Assembly (NCBI RefSeq): GCF_003254395.2
Contig: NC_037646.1
Span: 124,001-188,000, forward strand
Source: Apis mellifera
Lineage: Eukaryota > Arthropoda > Insecta > Hymenoptera > Apidae
Length of the DNA stretch: 64,000 nucleotides
Direction: 5' to 3'
Shown: positions 1-13,640 of the stretch, one piece after another
Layout of the letters: each line of letters starts with the position of its first letter
Numbering within the stretch: the first letter of the stretch is position 1
Position numbers and translations under genes: made by a program
The notes under the pieces: model-generated
Database searches by the model: none
What the model saw: the letters and a program-made list of their open reading frames with translations, nothing else
What the model was told of the DNA's origin: nothing

Positions 1-1322
1 GATTTGAAATATTTTAAGCCTATTATAACCTATAAAAAAAAGTAGATATTTTATTGATATTTATTCGTTATTAATTATTGTTATCTTAACTATTTATATA
101 TTATTATTATTATTATTATTCATGCATATACATATATATAAGAAAAATTCTATGTAATAATAATTTTTTTTTGCAAATATTTCGAAAATTAAGATTGAGC
201 GGCGATAACATGGAAAATTATTTAAAATGTTCTTTTAACATATTCAAAAGTCATCAAAATCAATGACAAATTTTCTATTCTAAATAATTATTAAAAATTT
301 TTCAAACGCTATTAAAAGTTCATATAAATAACAAAAAATTAATATATTATTGCATTTTAAAAAATGAATGCGGCATCTCTTTTACACTTACAGATTAATT
401 TTCAAAATTTTCGTAGTATCAAATAGTAATTATAAATATGTAAAAAAATTATTTAAAATATTAAACATATTTCAAAATCAAATCGCTCGAAACAATCCTA
501 ACAAATGGACGCGTGTTTTGCTATTATAAAGGATATTCAAAAAATGCAAAAATCTATTAACTAAAGATTTTAAATAATATTTTCTTTTACAAAAACTTTT
601 ATTACAATTTTGTTAACGAATTATTAATAAAAATCACAAATTGATTATGGAATATATCTAGTGGAATCATTGGCTATATATCGAGCATGAACAAATCTAA
701 ACAAGAAATATTAAAAAAAATGTATTAATTTAGATATCAAAATAGTAAAAATGAATGATAATTTAAAAAAATCAGCTGCAGTTATTAAAACTATAATAAA
801 ACAAATAATATTATCAAAACTATAATATTATCACAATACAAAACTATAATATTATCACTTAAGTACATTAACAGTTGTTGAAGTAGATAATTGAATTAAA
901 GTTTTCAATAGAAAATTTTCAACAAAATTAAAAAAATGTAAAATAGAAAATCTCTTCTATAATAACTCAAACTTAGCAATAGAAATAAGAATAAAATTAT
1001 CAAGCAAAAACTAAAACCAAAAGTAAAATTATTAGAAGATATTCAAATAGAAAACAGATATTAAATATTTAGTTTTATAAATAAAAAATGAGCAAAAGAA
1101 TCTATAATTCCTAGATTAAAATCATTATATATATTTATATAAGAACATAGCCTGATCCTTGAAATTATATTGAAATTAGTAAATATGAATTTTAGTTAAT
1201 TACGAGTTACAAATTCATTATTAAAGAATGAAATTAACGATCAAATAAAATGACAAATAACTAATCTAGACAGAAAAATTTGGAACAGAAATTAAAATTT
1301 GAATACTATAAAAAAATATTAT
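1..1322. other. AT-rich intergenic, no gene seen
   Basis: No open frame of useful length and no recognised element. A short (TTA)n run lies near 102-121. A small direct repeat of an ACTATAATATTATCA-like unit lies around 790-860. The stretch 880-1090 is A-rich on the plus strand and could be a worn transposon, but I could not match it to any domain. Confidence 0.6.
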
Positions 1323-1880
1323 ATATTCGCCTTCATAATAGTAATATTGTACTGATTTGGTAGATAGATAAGTTAATGGCTGTCGTATGACCTTCGACTA
1401 ATCGTAACAAATATACTTCTTAGTTTTAGATTGTATATAAATTATTCGTGCGGAGTGTTTATCTATTAGAAAACAGGGTCTCTCACAATGTCGCGTACAT
1501 AATTGTATCTGACGGTTAGAGCACGACGTATTCACAAATTAATTGTCATATCCAATGGTCGGACTATAATGTGATCTATTTGGAAGTGATGATAGGTAAT
1601 CGTATCCAACATAAAAAAAATCTCTTCCTAATTCAATTGGGAGAATCACACTTTTCTAGAACATACCAATAGTTAGTGTTTGATTCGAGATACCCTCAAG
1701 CTGGAGAAAAATTCTTCACTTGAGTAGTGATTTGCATAGAAAGATTTCAAGACAAGCAGAAGCAGTTCAGTGCATTTCTCTCAGGCCTCTTTGAACCTCC
1801 AGAACAATGTCATGCATCGTTGAATCAGCCATGTCTAGAACATATGATGCTAAGGTCAGCTCAATCAGGCCTAAATATAG
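1323..1880 (-). mobile_element. Dispersed repeat family A, copy 1 (partial)
   Basis: Reverse-complement copy of a repeat also present at 5905, 16847, 34685 and 57530. Shared landmarks are the block around 1470-1520 (ctctcacaatgtcgc, then a small palindrome at 1500-1518), the block around 1620-1690 (aaatctcttcctaattcaat) and the block around 1713-1800 (attcttcacttgagtagtga, then ttcagtgcatttctctcagg). The distal part of the family carrying the AATAAA-like motif is not seen here. An 81-codon frame at 1727-1972 (+) overlaps it. It is not preserved in the other copies and I treat it as chance. Family identity is unknown; a solo LTR or a non-autonomous element would both fit. Confidence 0.7.
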
Positions 1881-1978
1881 CAGAAATGTGCAATCGCAAC
1901 AAAAAGTTTTATATAATATGCTTGTCATTGAAACATCATATTAAAACATTCAGAATAAAAATATTAGTCTAACTAAAT

Positions 1979-2765
1979 GTAATTTTGAATATTGCATAAA
2001 AGAAAATGAACTGAATGTTATCACTCGAAAGACTATATAGATTATAAGATTATACAATTTTGTACCGTGAGTCTTGAATTAATTAATGATTGACTCTTAT
2101 TTACAGTTAACTGACGAATTATATATTCTAACTCTGATCTGTATTACGTTTAAATTCTAACTATGATCGGAGCTTTATTTCAGTTCTAATTGATTTGATC
2201 TGAATTCTATCTAACTTCTTAATTATCTATTTGATCTGTATTGAATTTGAATTGAGTTTTAACTATAATTTTAGAAAACTGTCACAGGTTTTGATTCTTG
2301 CTCTAATCATTATTTTTCACGAAAATGTAAACTTAACAGAAGATTAAAAAGAACCAATGGTAGCATTAAAGAACAATCAAGAATAGATTTTCAAAATTGT
2401 CACAGCGCGTAGGAACTACTTCTATAATTTTGTCGCAAGGTATTTGACGTACAAATGAAGTATCGCTATTATATCTTAATCTTGATTGTTATTGAAAAAA
2501 TGTATCGACTCGTAAATTATTACTAAAATTTAAATGAATAAAAATGTTGAAGTTATTAATTCAAACTATCTGACTTCACAAATCAATTCTAGTTTTTATC
2601 CTTAACGAAAAATAAATATTATAAATATTCACAAATTAATCTTAACAGTTAGTTTTTATCTTTAACAAAATAAATATTTTTATCCTTAACGAAAAATAAA
2701 TATTATAAATATTCACAAATTAATCTTAACAGTTAGTTTTTATCTTTAACAAAATAAATATTCCA
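1979..2765 (-). mobile_element. Family B (Copia-type LTR) copy, solo, degraded
   Basis: Begins with aattttgaatattgcataaa, the same terminal block as the LTR at 11848 (gatattgcataaatag). It continues with matching segments: taccgtgagtcttgaatt, acagttaactgacg, the ttttcacgaaaatgtaaact region and a final cttcacaaat block. By comparison with the LTR next to the Copia pol remnant this is a solo LTR in minus orientation. The outer (U3) end is altered by an 84-bp tandem duplication at 2593-2760. Substitutions and small indels are frequent, so the copy is old. Confidence 0.6.
2593..2760. repeat. 84-bp perfect tandem duplication
   Basis: Two adjacent units, 2593-2676 and 2677-2760, read the same base for base (both start tttttatccttaacgaaaaa and contain cacaaattaatcttaacag). 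Their identity contrasts with the heavy decay of the surrounding family B sequence, so the duplication is recent. Confidence 0.92.
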
Positions 2766-3154
2766 TAATGTTTATCAAATGCACAAAAAATTATTAATAG
2801 AATATTTACATGTTTAAAGTGTACGCAATAAAATTTTTAATAGAATAATTCCTAGATATGATTTAATATTTGAAAAATCCTAACAGAATTGCTATTTAAA
2901 ACTATTAAATACACCACAATTTTGTACAATGCTATTTCTAGATTATCCTATTTTCTTATTAAATCGAAATATATAGAACTAATTTTTCTATATAAATTTT
3001 GAAAAATTCATCATAATTTTTTTTCTTTTGCTAGGAAATCTTTACAACATTATCATAATTTCATATTTAATAAACAATAAATATATTATTGCTTTATATA
3101 TATTATTCAGCAACATATAGTATGTACTAAATTCTAATTAATCTGTATTAAACT
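2766..3154. other. AT-rich, nothing recognised
   Basis: Spacer between two family B copies. No open frame, no structured repeat. Confidence 0.6.
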
Positions 3155-3640
3155 CTTAGTGATTTTAAATATTGCATAAATGGGCTGCTTGAAATACTAT
3201 TACATACTGAAAGACTATCTATGATTGTAGCAGTGTATAATTATTTCTATTATAAGCTTGGAATAAACGATTAATGATTTACTTCAACTATTTACAATTG
3301 ATTGACAGCTGATTGAAATGCTATCTGATTTTTAATTGTACTCTGATGTGAATTATCTGATCTAGAAAACTATCGGATTTTTTTCCTCCAATAAATATTT
3401 TCTATGAAAATATAAACTAAGAAGAGACTTAGAGGAAACAATGATTATATTAGAGGGCAGTTTCGAAAAATGGGCCTTCGCAATGTTTTCATTAGCAATG
3501 AAAACGGAGATATAATAGCGATAGCCAATGATAAATCATACTTGTGCGTTTAACGCTTTGCATCGATGCTATAGTAGTTCGAAAGAGCTACTGAAATTGT
3601 TTGGATCCTTCATAAGTCAATCCTTTTTGACTTTATAAGA
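3155..3640 (-). mobile_element. Family B (Copia-type LTR) copy, partial
   Basis: Starts gattttaaatattgcataaatgggct, aligned with the 3' end of the LTR at 11848 in the same orientation. It then shares aataaacgattaatgattta, tttacaattgattgacag, the ttcctccaataaatattttc region and gtttcgaaaaatgggccttcgc. That last block is also seen, reverse-complemented, at 26300 and 28550 (gcgaaggcccatcctttga, gcgaagacccattcttcga). The similarity fades after about 3560. Confidence 0.6.
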
Positions 3641-4734
3641 GCATATAATATAAAGAAATCTTCATTGTAAGATTTATAATATGATCGTAAGGCATAGTTA
3701 TTTTTTAACTTTAATGAAGTATTAATCTTGTGATTAATGTTTGTTTTTCTTTAATTGAGGATAATTAACATAAAAATTCTCAATATTTAAAAAAGAGCCA
3801 CTTATTAAATTAGATACCATTTATAATAGTATTAGATGTCAAATTTTTGATCTGGTAGAAATATCGTAATTACGAGAAATCTGAAGATTTTACAATGATT
3901 TTAATTATTGTTCTGAGAAAAAACACATCTAAGACACATGGAGAAATGATCGTAATATGGAAATCGTAACTGGTAATTGCTTTTTTATTTGTATTTTTAA
4001 AAAAATATGAGAAATTGGTTTCGCACACTCATATAAATTCAATTATTAATAATTTATTAAACATCAAGAATAATCTATAGAAGATTTTCGCAAGACTTCA
4101 ACAAAAATCAATGATAGTTCATCCAAAACACAATCTAGGATTAGTATAATAAAATGGCTATCTTTTGGCTTCAATTTATTATTTAAATTGAAGATGTTAG
4201 TTGTTATTTAATTATAATACAGATAGAGAAAAAATCGATTTCGAAATTCAATTCTATGGGAGATTAAAAAACACATTATTTTAACAGTTTTGAACTAATC
4301 TTCAGAAGATTAATGAAAAAAATACTTGAATATATATTTGAATAAATTTGTAAAAGAAATAATTATATATAAAATAATAAAAACGAAATAAATGCTAATC
4401 TAAAAAAGTCATGAAATGATAAAATTAATTTATATATATAGTTTTATTATATATTTTTTAATTGTAAATATGAAAGAGGAAATAATGAAAAGATATTTAA
4501 ATTAAAATCATTTTCAATTTTTTTTAAATTTTAAATAAACTGTGGTATCTTCAATCAAACGAGTTAAACAAACGAAATTTTAAGGACTTAAAGAAGGGAA
4601 TTTTGAATATATATTTTTATTTTGAGTTAACTTTATTAATTTCTGAAATATAAATAAAGAACTTTTGATGCATTTAATTTTGCTTATATATGCATGTCTT
4701 TGGCAATACGCATTAACATAATGTGACTGCTTAT

Positions 4735-4766
<32 letters not shown>

Positions 4767-5904
4767 CATTTTGTAATGGATAGTATTCAAAGTGTATGTG
4801 TATATATATATACATTGTAACGGATAGTATTCAAAATGTACAATAAATAAACTGGTCAAAAATGTATTTTCTTATGAATTAAGATGGGTTTAAAATATCT
4901 CAAATATAATACCAAGTTTTCGGATCTGCGGAATACAAAAATAAAATATAAAATAATTCTTGGAAATTAAATAATGGAAGTAACAATATCAACATTTTAT
5001 CGTTATAATTATAATTCATAATAATTTCCATTCATCAATAATTTCCATTTTGATGCCTATAAAAATAATAGATAAATGTAAGTATTAATAGATAAATAAT
5101 AAATTGTGCTAATATTTTAGTAAATATGTATAGACAGAATTCAATATATTATATAAAAATTTTTTTATTAATATCTTGGAAACTAATAAAAAATAATAAT
5201 AATAAATTCAATGTATTGTATTAAAAAATTTTTATTAATATTTTGAAAACTAAAAATAAAAATCTGAAGCTGAAATTTTATATTTAGAACTGAAATTTTA
5301 ATTTATTTGATCGATTTATATATCCAAGTTTTTTTCAAAATATATGTTTCAAATTTGTTTTTAATTTTTCTATACATTAAGCATATACAAGAATATAATT
5401 TATTTTAAATCAAATTTAAATCATGTTTTGAAAAATATATTCATTATTAGATATTCAAATGAAATTATAAAAGAGCTACTTTATCTTCAACTTGATTAAC
5501 AATAAGCTAAATATTAATATAAAATTGATTACCATTATAATTTAATTTATTATAATTTTGATTTCTCAAAAGTTATTTTATATTATTTTTTTATTTTTAT
5601 ATTTTATGAATCGGATGCATATTTTATTATATATATATAAACAAAATTATATAACCTTTTTTTGCAAATATCTTGAAAATTAAGATTATCTGTTTGCTAT
5701 ATGTGTAGAAAAAAGTTATTCAGAATCTCATTCTCTGTAACATATCATTCATCAAAATTTGAGAAGGAATAGCATTAAACAGAATTCAATTTCATTCAGA
5801 TATTTTGTTATTTTATTATAGACCACAAGTTATATAGTGGAAAAACAAAACTCTTTATTTCATTAGTTATGCCTATGACGAAGGAATTTTTTTTAGAAAA
5901 CTAA
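3641..5904. other. AT-rich, repeats only
   Basis: Contains family D copy 1 (3960-4300, listed separately) and a (TA)n tract near 4745-4766. A 26-bp motif appears twice, at about 4771 and 4816 (ttgtaatggatagtattcaa and ttgtaacggatagtattcaa). A diverged direct repeat of about 70 bp lies at 5135-5270 (aattcaatatattatataaa and aattcaatgtattgtattaa). No gene seen. Confidence 0.6.
3960..4300. repeat. Dispersed repeat family D, copy 1
   Basis: Aligns collinearly with 46380-46705. Shared landmarks are tttttaaaaaaatatgagaa, atagttcatccaaaa, the block ggcttcaatttattatttaa, aattataatacag and tttcgaaattcaa. The second copy follows a LINE-like RT remnant directly, so family D may be a LINE 3' end. That is inference. 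Confidence 0.45.
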
Positions 5905-6480
5905 TATTCGCTAACATCTATTGCTCGTGAAATTTTAGAATAGCTTATTCGGAGAAATTCTGCGTATAAAAACTTTTCTATTACTTTCTGTTATTAATCA
6001 TCAGCTCTTTATTAAGCCTAAACAAAGAATGATGTTATCTATAAAAATTTGGTCAATACTTATAATTGTATATTTTTGACATGTTTCAATCTAAGCAGAG
6101 ATTAATTCTTGATTATGAACATTTTACTTAATTTTTTAAGAAATTTTATTCTAACTTGAGAATGTTGCGAATTAGGCATTGACCGCGATATTATTGGTTA
6201 TTATAATATTTCACTAAGTAATATTTTAATTGAAATAAGAAATGATTTTCTGAAGATTTCATTTACTGTGAATACATCATATTCTGATTATCGAATATAA
6301 TAAATAAATAATTCTAATAACACATTGTGCTCTGACCGTCGAATATGATCATTTAATTTGAAGATTGTGAAAGATCCAACTCTCGTATAGACAGGCATAC
6401 CATATTTGTAACATAAAATCAGACAATTCTTACGTTAAGAAAATAGAAATACACAAGCACCAGTTTCTATATACACAAAT
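5905..6480 (+). mobile_element. Dispersed repeat family A, copy 2 (shortened)
   Basis: Shares with copies 3 and 4 the opening block (cgctaacatctattgctcgt, then agcttattcggagaaattct), the AATAAA-like block around 6015-6040 (attaagcctaaacaaagaat), the cttataattgtatatttttg block, and the palindrome-bearing block at 6325-6351. The middle region present in copies 3 and 4 (about 250 bp around the gagatctttgtatac landmark) is missing or reduced, so this copy has an internal deletion. Confidence 0.65.
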
Positions 6481-9400
6481 ATATTCTTCAATCAAAAGAG
6501 CTTGTATATATGAATATAATAAGCTTTCATCATTATTACAATATTTTTGTAGATCCAAACAACTAGAACGGAACATAGTTATTCAATTATTCAATCTTCC
6601 AAGAAAAAAGATTGAAAAATTTTAAAAAGTTTAGAGAACATATATGTATATATTTATATTATTATAAATGAGTTAAAATAATTGACATAATTCGATATCC
6701 TATAATTTGTGTGTATATAAGAAATCGTTTCCATAATCACATATTTCTATAATATAATTACTTATCAATTTCATAAATAAATAAATAAGTTATATAATTC
6801 TTTCATAGATAAAATAAGTTTCATAATTCTTTTTTTCATTAAATGGTAAATATAAATATGTAATTTTTTATTTAAATAATTAATTTTTTTATCTTTTTAT
6901 AAATATTTCCTTATTTTTTCTTTTTGCATTTTTGTTTTAAATATTCTTTTTTTATATACTTTTTGTATAAGAATTAATTAAAAATCTATTGACATTGCTT
7001 ATTGATATTATCTATTGAATATTTGATCAAAAATAATGAAATAATGAAACATAAAAATTTTGTTAATTATTTGTGAATAAAATGCAAAAATATGAACAGA
7101 AAAGTATGTAATATTTCAATATAAACTTAATTATTGTGAATTATATAATGTTTAAAATATAATAGTTAAAATGATTTTAAAATACTAAACATTTTCATAG
7201 TCTCTGTTATATAAGTATCATTTTATCAAATCATGTAAAAATATCTTTTAATGAATATTTTTTACAAATCTGGAAATGAAAATTGGATGGAAATAAATAA
7301 AATTAATATTATATATTTTTTATATTTAAATATATAATGATATAATAATGGAAAATATATAGTTAAAAATATGCAGCTATTTTTATGTAATAAATAAATA
7401 ACAGATTTGCATATATTCTGTAAAAATAATAGAAAAAAAAAATAAAATTTCGAAAAATTAATCGATTTGAAATTATATGATAGAATGATAAAAAAGAGAA
7501 TATGGATTTTAAATATATTTTTATATTTTAAAAATATTTTTGGATATTTGTTAGTTTCCGAAACTTTAATGCAATATTTTCAGTACTATATATTGAATTT
7601 ATCACATATGAATACATTTTTTAATACATTTGTTTTCGCTTTAAAAGTTTATATATGCAGTTTTTAAAATATATAGCATAGTTTTTTATTAATATTTCAA
7701 AAATTAAATAAACAATCAAAGTTAAAATTTTAAATCTAATAATAAAATCTATTTCCTTTCCTCATACAAATATAATCAATTGATAAATGGATTTTTTCGA
7801 AACAATAGCCATACTAAATTGATAACAGATGAAAATTTTTAAGCAAAATTTTTGCACTTTAAATCACAGATATTCTCATTATTGGTTGAATCTATCATAT
7901 GTACAAATAAACCATATAATAAAAAAATCATTGAAAGAAAATAAAATAAAGAAGTTACGATTCCAATAAATTATGGATTCACCTAGCAAAATATCTTTTC
8001 CAAAATCTGTTTCAATTCTGTCATTAAGATAAGGACGAAAGAAGAAAATAGAAGAAAAGAAAAAAGTTCTTTCAACTATATATTGTATTATACATTAAGT
8101 TGTTTTTACATAACAGAGGCGATCAAATTTTTAAATTTTTTCGTTATATATCCAATAATTTCGAATTATCTTGATGATTGGTATAATAAGAAATTTTCGA
8201 AAGTTCTTATATTATACAACATAATTCATTAATAATATATTTAATAAAAAATAGTAATTTGGAAAAAGAATTATAGTTTATATAATTATTAATTATTATT
8301 ATATTAATTATTATTATACAATATTAATTACAATTTATACAAAATGTCTATAAAAAAATTAAATTTACATTGCGATTTCATATATGTCTCATATATGAAA
8401 TTTTTATTCTTACTCTTGTATGATGATTTTTCTAGATAAATCTCTCTAAAAGACATTAGATGGAATTAAAAGTCTAATCTTATTTTTGTGTTGTTTAATA
8501 GATATACTTATGATAACTTAAAATGCAAAATATATAAATGTCTTTATATGATATTTCAATAATAACAAAATTATATCATGTGATACAATAACATCAAAGG
8601 ATATTATTTAATAAATGTTTCATATTAAGATAGTATTCAAGATGATACTCAAGTAATATTAATACAAAATTATTTTCTTCTTTCTAATATCATGTTTAAA
8701 AAATAATATTAATATATAAAATTTATATAACTATATTATATTAATTAATATATAATTTGGAAAACAAATTTTATTAAATACATCATAATCTTATATTGAA
8801 TATATTATTGTTTATTTTTCATATAATATGTATATCGTACATAAATTAATATTAAGTAATCTTAACAGTTTAAAATTCAATAAAATGAAAAATACAAGAT
8901 AGAAAATTTTAAAACATAAAAATAAATAATATTATATTAATATAGTAAAATAATCTACAATAAATTCATTCATAAAATTTATAATTAAAAATTTTATTAA
9001 CTATAGTATTTATTATATGTTATGTATTGATATCTATATATATACATATACATAAATAAAAAAATTTATAGAAGATGTTTAATTATATTCTTCAATTACA
9101 TATAATTTATAGATATTACATTATATGTTTTTTTTGTAAGTGGTTGATATCAAAAAAAAAAAAAAAATGTAAAAAATAAAATAAAATAAAATAAAAGTTT
9201 AATTTTTTTTAAAAAAAATTTTTAATTTATAAAAATAATTATAATGTCTCATAATTTTTTGACTATATTTCCGAAAAGCATGTTTGCATTAACATAGAAT
9301 TTGTAAAAATGGATAAGAAAGAGATAATGGATAAGAAAAATGGATTCTAAATCTAAAAATAGAATTTTATTATTATATTAAAAATTTTTTATTATTATTT

Positions 9401-11847
9401 GAATAAATATTCAAAATGAAAATTTTAGATTTAATTTATTTCCTTTTCTTTTTAATCTCTCCAAATTTTACTCAATGGAAAATACATTTTTTTAAAAAAA
9501 ATATTTGATTTTTTTTTAAATTAATATCAATATTTCTTTTTTTCTTTTATATTTTATGATATTTCGATTGTCAGAAACAATTTAATGATTTATTACATTT
9601 ATCATAAAATTTAATAAATAAAAAAAAATTATATTTGTGTGCAATACAATATAGTGTTAAATACAATAATGATATAAAAATAAGATAATATTTAATATAT
9701 AAATAATATGTTTCATATAAAAAAAAAAAGAAATAATATTACATAAAATATGCATATTATAAATTTCATATTTTCTAATGTTAATTATAATATTTCGATT
9801 TAATAAGAAAAATTGTTTTTTATAAAATTTTTTATAAAATTCGTTTATGTATAATATTGTTCATTATATTCCATGGTATCAAATTTTTTTTCATTTACAT
9901 TTTACGTTTACATTTTTTCTTGTTATTTTCTTCTTCGTTGCAATGCTAATTTCTATGATAAGAAAATATTAAATATAAATATTATAATAAAAATAAAAGT
10001 AATATTAATCGAAATTATTATTTACTTTTAATATATAATGTATAATAAAAAATAGAGGAAAAGAAAGTTATATGGATTAATTAAAATTTTTAATAAAATA
10101 TTCAAGTAAAATCTGTAAAACGAAATATAATTATAGCAGAAAAAACAATTAATATGAGATCAGAGAAATTTTAATATATTTAATTTTCTATATTTAATCT
10201 TTTCGTAAAATTAAGATATTTTTATTTAATGTAACCTCACTTTTTTTTCATTTTTAGATTTCATCCATTAAAAGCCTAAATTGCATATAACTTAATACAT
10301 AAATTTTAATATTTTAATTATATTTTATATATTACTTTATATATTTATATATACTTATATATTTTAGAATCGACTCATCAAATATAAATATATAAATATA
10401 TTGATTTGGGATATATTAATATCCTATATATTGATTATATTATTAATATGATTATATTAATACATTAGTATCCTATATTTATTAATTGTAATTATAAGTT
10501 CAAAAAAAAAAAAGAATCTAAACGTTAAGGATTATAATATTCATTAAGAAAAGCAAAAAAATGTTTAATTAAATTAATGTTCTCCTATTCACATTTAATC
10601 TGTTATGAAATAGAATAGAACAACAGAAACTCACTCATGACATCGAATATTCATCAATAATAAGAATTGATTATACATCGAAAACTTTAATTACAAAGTT
10701 TATAATTTGACATTTTTTATTCTTGATGAGTATTCTAAACATTTGAAATTTTGACTTTTTTTTTTTCAGTATAGCAAATAGAGATATTAAGTATAAGGTT
10801 GATTCAGTAGCATTGTAACTTTGATTATTTTAGCCACTTCAGAGTTGTTTTATATCTTATTTTCACAAGCTCGATGGATAAATATTAGGTATAAGTGTAG
10901 TAATTATATTTTGAATATCAATATTTATATATTCATTTTATTTTTACATTATTATTTTTGAGTTTATTATTACATTAAAAACAATTGATAAGTGATCTAT
11001 GCCTAAAAAAAAAATTCCATTGTTTAAAATAGAAAATCTTTAATTTCTGTTATTGATTTTTTGTGTAATGTAAAATTAAATAAGTAAAGAATATTTTTCC
11101 AAATAAACAAATATTTATAATTACCATTTAATTCTTTTTGATAATATTAAAATATATATTAATTGATATTAATAATATTGAAAACAAATTATATCATTTC
11201 TAAAATAAAAAGCATACAGGATAGGGATTGAACAGAAAATTATATAATAATATTGGCTTTATTGACAAAAAATAAAAATATAAATATAAATTTAAATTAA
11301 AAACTAAAATTAAATAAAAATTTTCTTTCAACAAAAATGAAAACACTATTTTAAACTTTTCATTTCATTATTTTTATATTTATATAGTTCATTATTCTGT
11401 AATCATAAATGTAATCATAATTAAATAAGATATTTTGAACTTAATCATTAATAACACTATCATTTGTCATATTTGTTGATTTCTTCAATATTATATTTTA
11501 TAGTACTTTAGGTAATTTCGTTTCATTCATAATCCGGTGAAAGTTTCAATAAAGAATTTTTTGTTCTAATAGTACCAGTTTCATAAATATATATATGATA
11601 ATATTTTTTATATATTACATTTATTTATATTATATAAAATATATTATCATTTATATATATAATATTAATTTATATAAATAATAATATTTTTCGAGTTATA
11701 TATTTTATAACTTATACCTATATATACTTGTATTATATACCTATAGTTATGAAATGATTTGATTAAAATAAAGAATTTAAAAAAAATATATTTAATGAAG
11801 GAAATAAGAATAAACTATGTTATATAGATGTTAAAATCGAAAATGAA
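6481..11847. other. Long AT-rich stretch, no gene seen
   Basis: More than 5 kb of A/T-dominated sequence. It holds homopolymer runs (near 9150 and 9721), an (AAAAT)n run near 9170-9195 and small AT microsatellites near 4-fold repeats. The 66-codon frame at 7467-7667 is almost only Phe, Tyr, Ile, Leu and Lys, as expected by chance in such DNA. I see no splice-flanked GC-richer block here. Confidence 0.6.
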
Positions 11848-12528
11848 TGATTTTGGATATTGCATAAATAGGGGTGTCTAAATTGATGCTACTGTTGGAA
11901 AAACTACTTAGTACCGTAAAATTCTATATTCGTTTAGATTATAAGCTCTGAATGAACGAATGATACTTTAACTCTTTGCGGTTAATTCTAATAATTCTAG
12001 CTGTATTTTGATATACATTGTACCGTCGTTGAATTCTATCTCTAGTTTTCTATTTCTATTCCAACTCAACTGCAAGACTGTCGTGAGCTTTGGTTTTTCA
12101 GTTTGGTTTTTGGTTTTTCCAATCTTTGTTTTTCGGGAAAAATACACACTAAGATGGTCCATCGCATGGTGTGCAAATATAGCTCGTGAAGTTACTATTA
12201 CTTTATTTAAATTAAAGATTTGGAAAACATTTGGAAAACCATGCTCGCTTATAAATTAGGTTAAATCAGATCATTGGAGGTATTCGAACTGTTGAAACTA
12301 AAACCCAAATTACTCGATTGCTTCACAAGCCCTGTCCTTAACAATAGATGTGAATCATGTCAATGCTTTTATTATATTACACTGCGTTCACTATATCGCA
12401 TTGCACGGCAATTCAAAAAAGGAAACAGACAAAACATTATCGAAACAGAGATCGCGTCTAATGATATCCAATTCACATATACAAGATATGAATCACATCT
12501 TTATATATAATTACATATAATTTTAACA
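11848..12528 (-). mobile_element. 3' LTR of Copia-type element (family B reference copy)
   Basis: The minus-strand sequence starts TGTTAAAATTATATG at 12528, directly after a polypurine tract. It ends ...ATGCAATATCCAAAATCA at 11848, giving TG...CA ends and about 681 bp. The inner half (12290-12528) carries a TATATATAAAG-like box near 12500 and an AATAAAAGC polyadenylation-like motif near 12370. The outer half matches the solo copies at 1979, 3155, 26000 and 28320. Open frames at 11968-12162 (-), 12008-12259 (+) and 12274-12510 (+) lie inside it and are chance frames in a slightly GC-richer LTR. I found no partner LTR upstream, so the target duplication cannot be tested. Confidence 0.7.
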
Positions 12529-12537
12529 CTCCCATTC
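12529..12537 (-). other. Polypurine tract of Copia-type element
   Basis: The minus strand reads GAATGGGAG immediately before the LTR start TGTTAAAA. A purine-rich plus-strand priming site next to TG is the normal layout at the 3' LTR. It lies about 60 bases after the stop of the RNase H reading frame. Confidence 0.7.
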
Positions 12538-12594
12538 GACGAATATCTTTATAAAATTAGACATTCATTGATCAAATAATACATTTTTTTAATA

Positions 12595-13060
12595 CTATTC
12601 TGAAATAACAAACTCTAAAATTTTTTTCTTCAGTAATGTTTTCATAAACGAATCGGCTAATTGTTTGTCAGTTTTAATATATTTAACATTTATTTCTCTT
12701 ACTCCATATTTTTTATAAAATATGTATTTATATGTTTAGACTTTTTACATTATTCTGAATTTTTTACTAAAATAATTAACAAAATTTTAAATAATTTAAT
12801 TCCAGAAGAATTCATCTTAATCATATTTTTTCGTTGTCAAACACAAAGCTATAAATTCTGCTTCAATTGATAAGATAGCAATCGTTAATTGTTCACATGA
12901 CAATTATGCTACAGAATTATGTTTATAATATTATTATATTATATATATTATATTAATGTTCAAATATATAATAAATAAATACAACGAATGCTCTTTCTAA
13001 TATCTGTTGCCTGCCCAATATGTAATTAAGAATCACAATATCCAATTAAAATTAAATCTT
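12595..13060 (-). pseudogene. Copia RNase H remnant
   Basis: Minus-strand pieces in order: LILIGYCDS plus YWAGN (family: L.GY.DADWAG, first catalytic Asp region) at about 13000-13065, IEAEFIALCLTTK at 12835-12872 (family: STaEAEYiAl), SKHINT near 12740, VREINVKYIKTDKQLADSFM at about 12640-12700 (family: i...yi.t..QlADifTK), ending VISE-stop near 12597. The C-terminal 30 codons are in one frame and the best preserved of the domain. The plus-strand frame 12661-12870 is its shadow. Confidence 0.8.
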
Positions 13061-13079
13061 TGACGCTTGACTAAATTAA

Positions 13080-13640
13080 AATCATAATTTATCGTCTTTT
13101 TAAATATTTAAATATTCATTTGATTCTATTACAGTAATTTCTAATCGATTTTTCTGCAAATTGATTTAACACGTTTACAATAAACATCAGATCAAATCTT
13201 ATAATCATCATTAAAAACATTAACGAACCGATAACTTCTCTGTAAGAGAATGATTCAACATTTTTTTCGTACATACACGATCATCTAGTTCGAAGTCAAT
13301 TGATTACTCCATGTAAATAATCTATTATAAATCACCATACAGAAATGCAGTCTTCACGTCAAATTGTATTAATTTCAAATTCATTACAGCAACAATTGAT
13401 AATATTAATTTTTAATTATATCATATTTCATGATCGGAAAGAAAGTTTCTTTGTAATCACATACCATCCATGTAATACCATCTTTCTGTAGATTATCTTA
13501 TGACAAATCTGTTTTTATATTTATTATAGAAATATGTTTTATATTTTTTTTTTTTTGAAAATCCAGCAATTTAAAATAATATTAACATTGCTTAGGAATT
13601 AGAATCCATGTTTTATTTTCTTTAAGATATTCAACTTTGT
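13080..13640 (-). pseudogene. Copia reverse transcriptase remnant, YxDD block deleted
   Basis: The N-terminal side is clear: KENKTWILIP near 13620, YKETFFPIMKYDIIK near 13430-13475, and LKLIQFDVKTAFLYGDL at 13330-13384. The last is RT motif A with its catalytic Asp in FDVKTAFL. It is followed by YMEQPI. About 20 codons later the sequence already reads YREVIGSLMF and RFDLMF, which in the family lie well C-terminal of the YVDD motif. The palm segment with YVDD is therefore missing, with the junction at about 13250-13300. An overlapping plus-strand frame (13637-13843) is not a gene. Confidence 0.8.

Noticed and set aside
1727..1972. 81-codon plus-strand frame with mixed amino acids
   Set aside because: It overlaps the end of family A copy 1 (which is in the other orientation), and the matching stretches of other copies do not keep the frame.
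12008..12510. Two adjacent plus-strand frames (83 and 78 codons)
   Set aside because: They lie inside the Copia-type LTR, antisense to it, and are broken in the other LTR copies.
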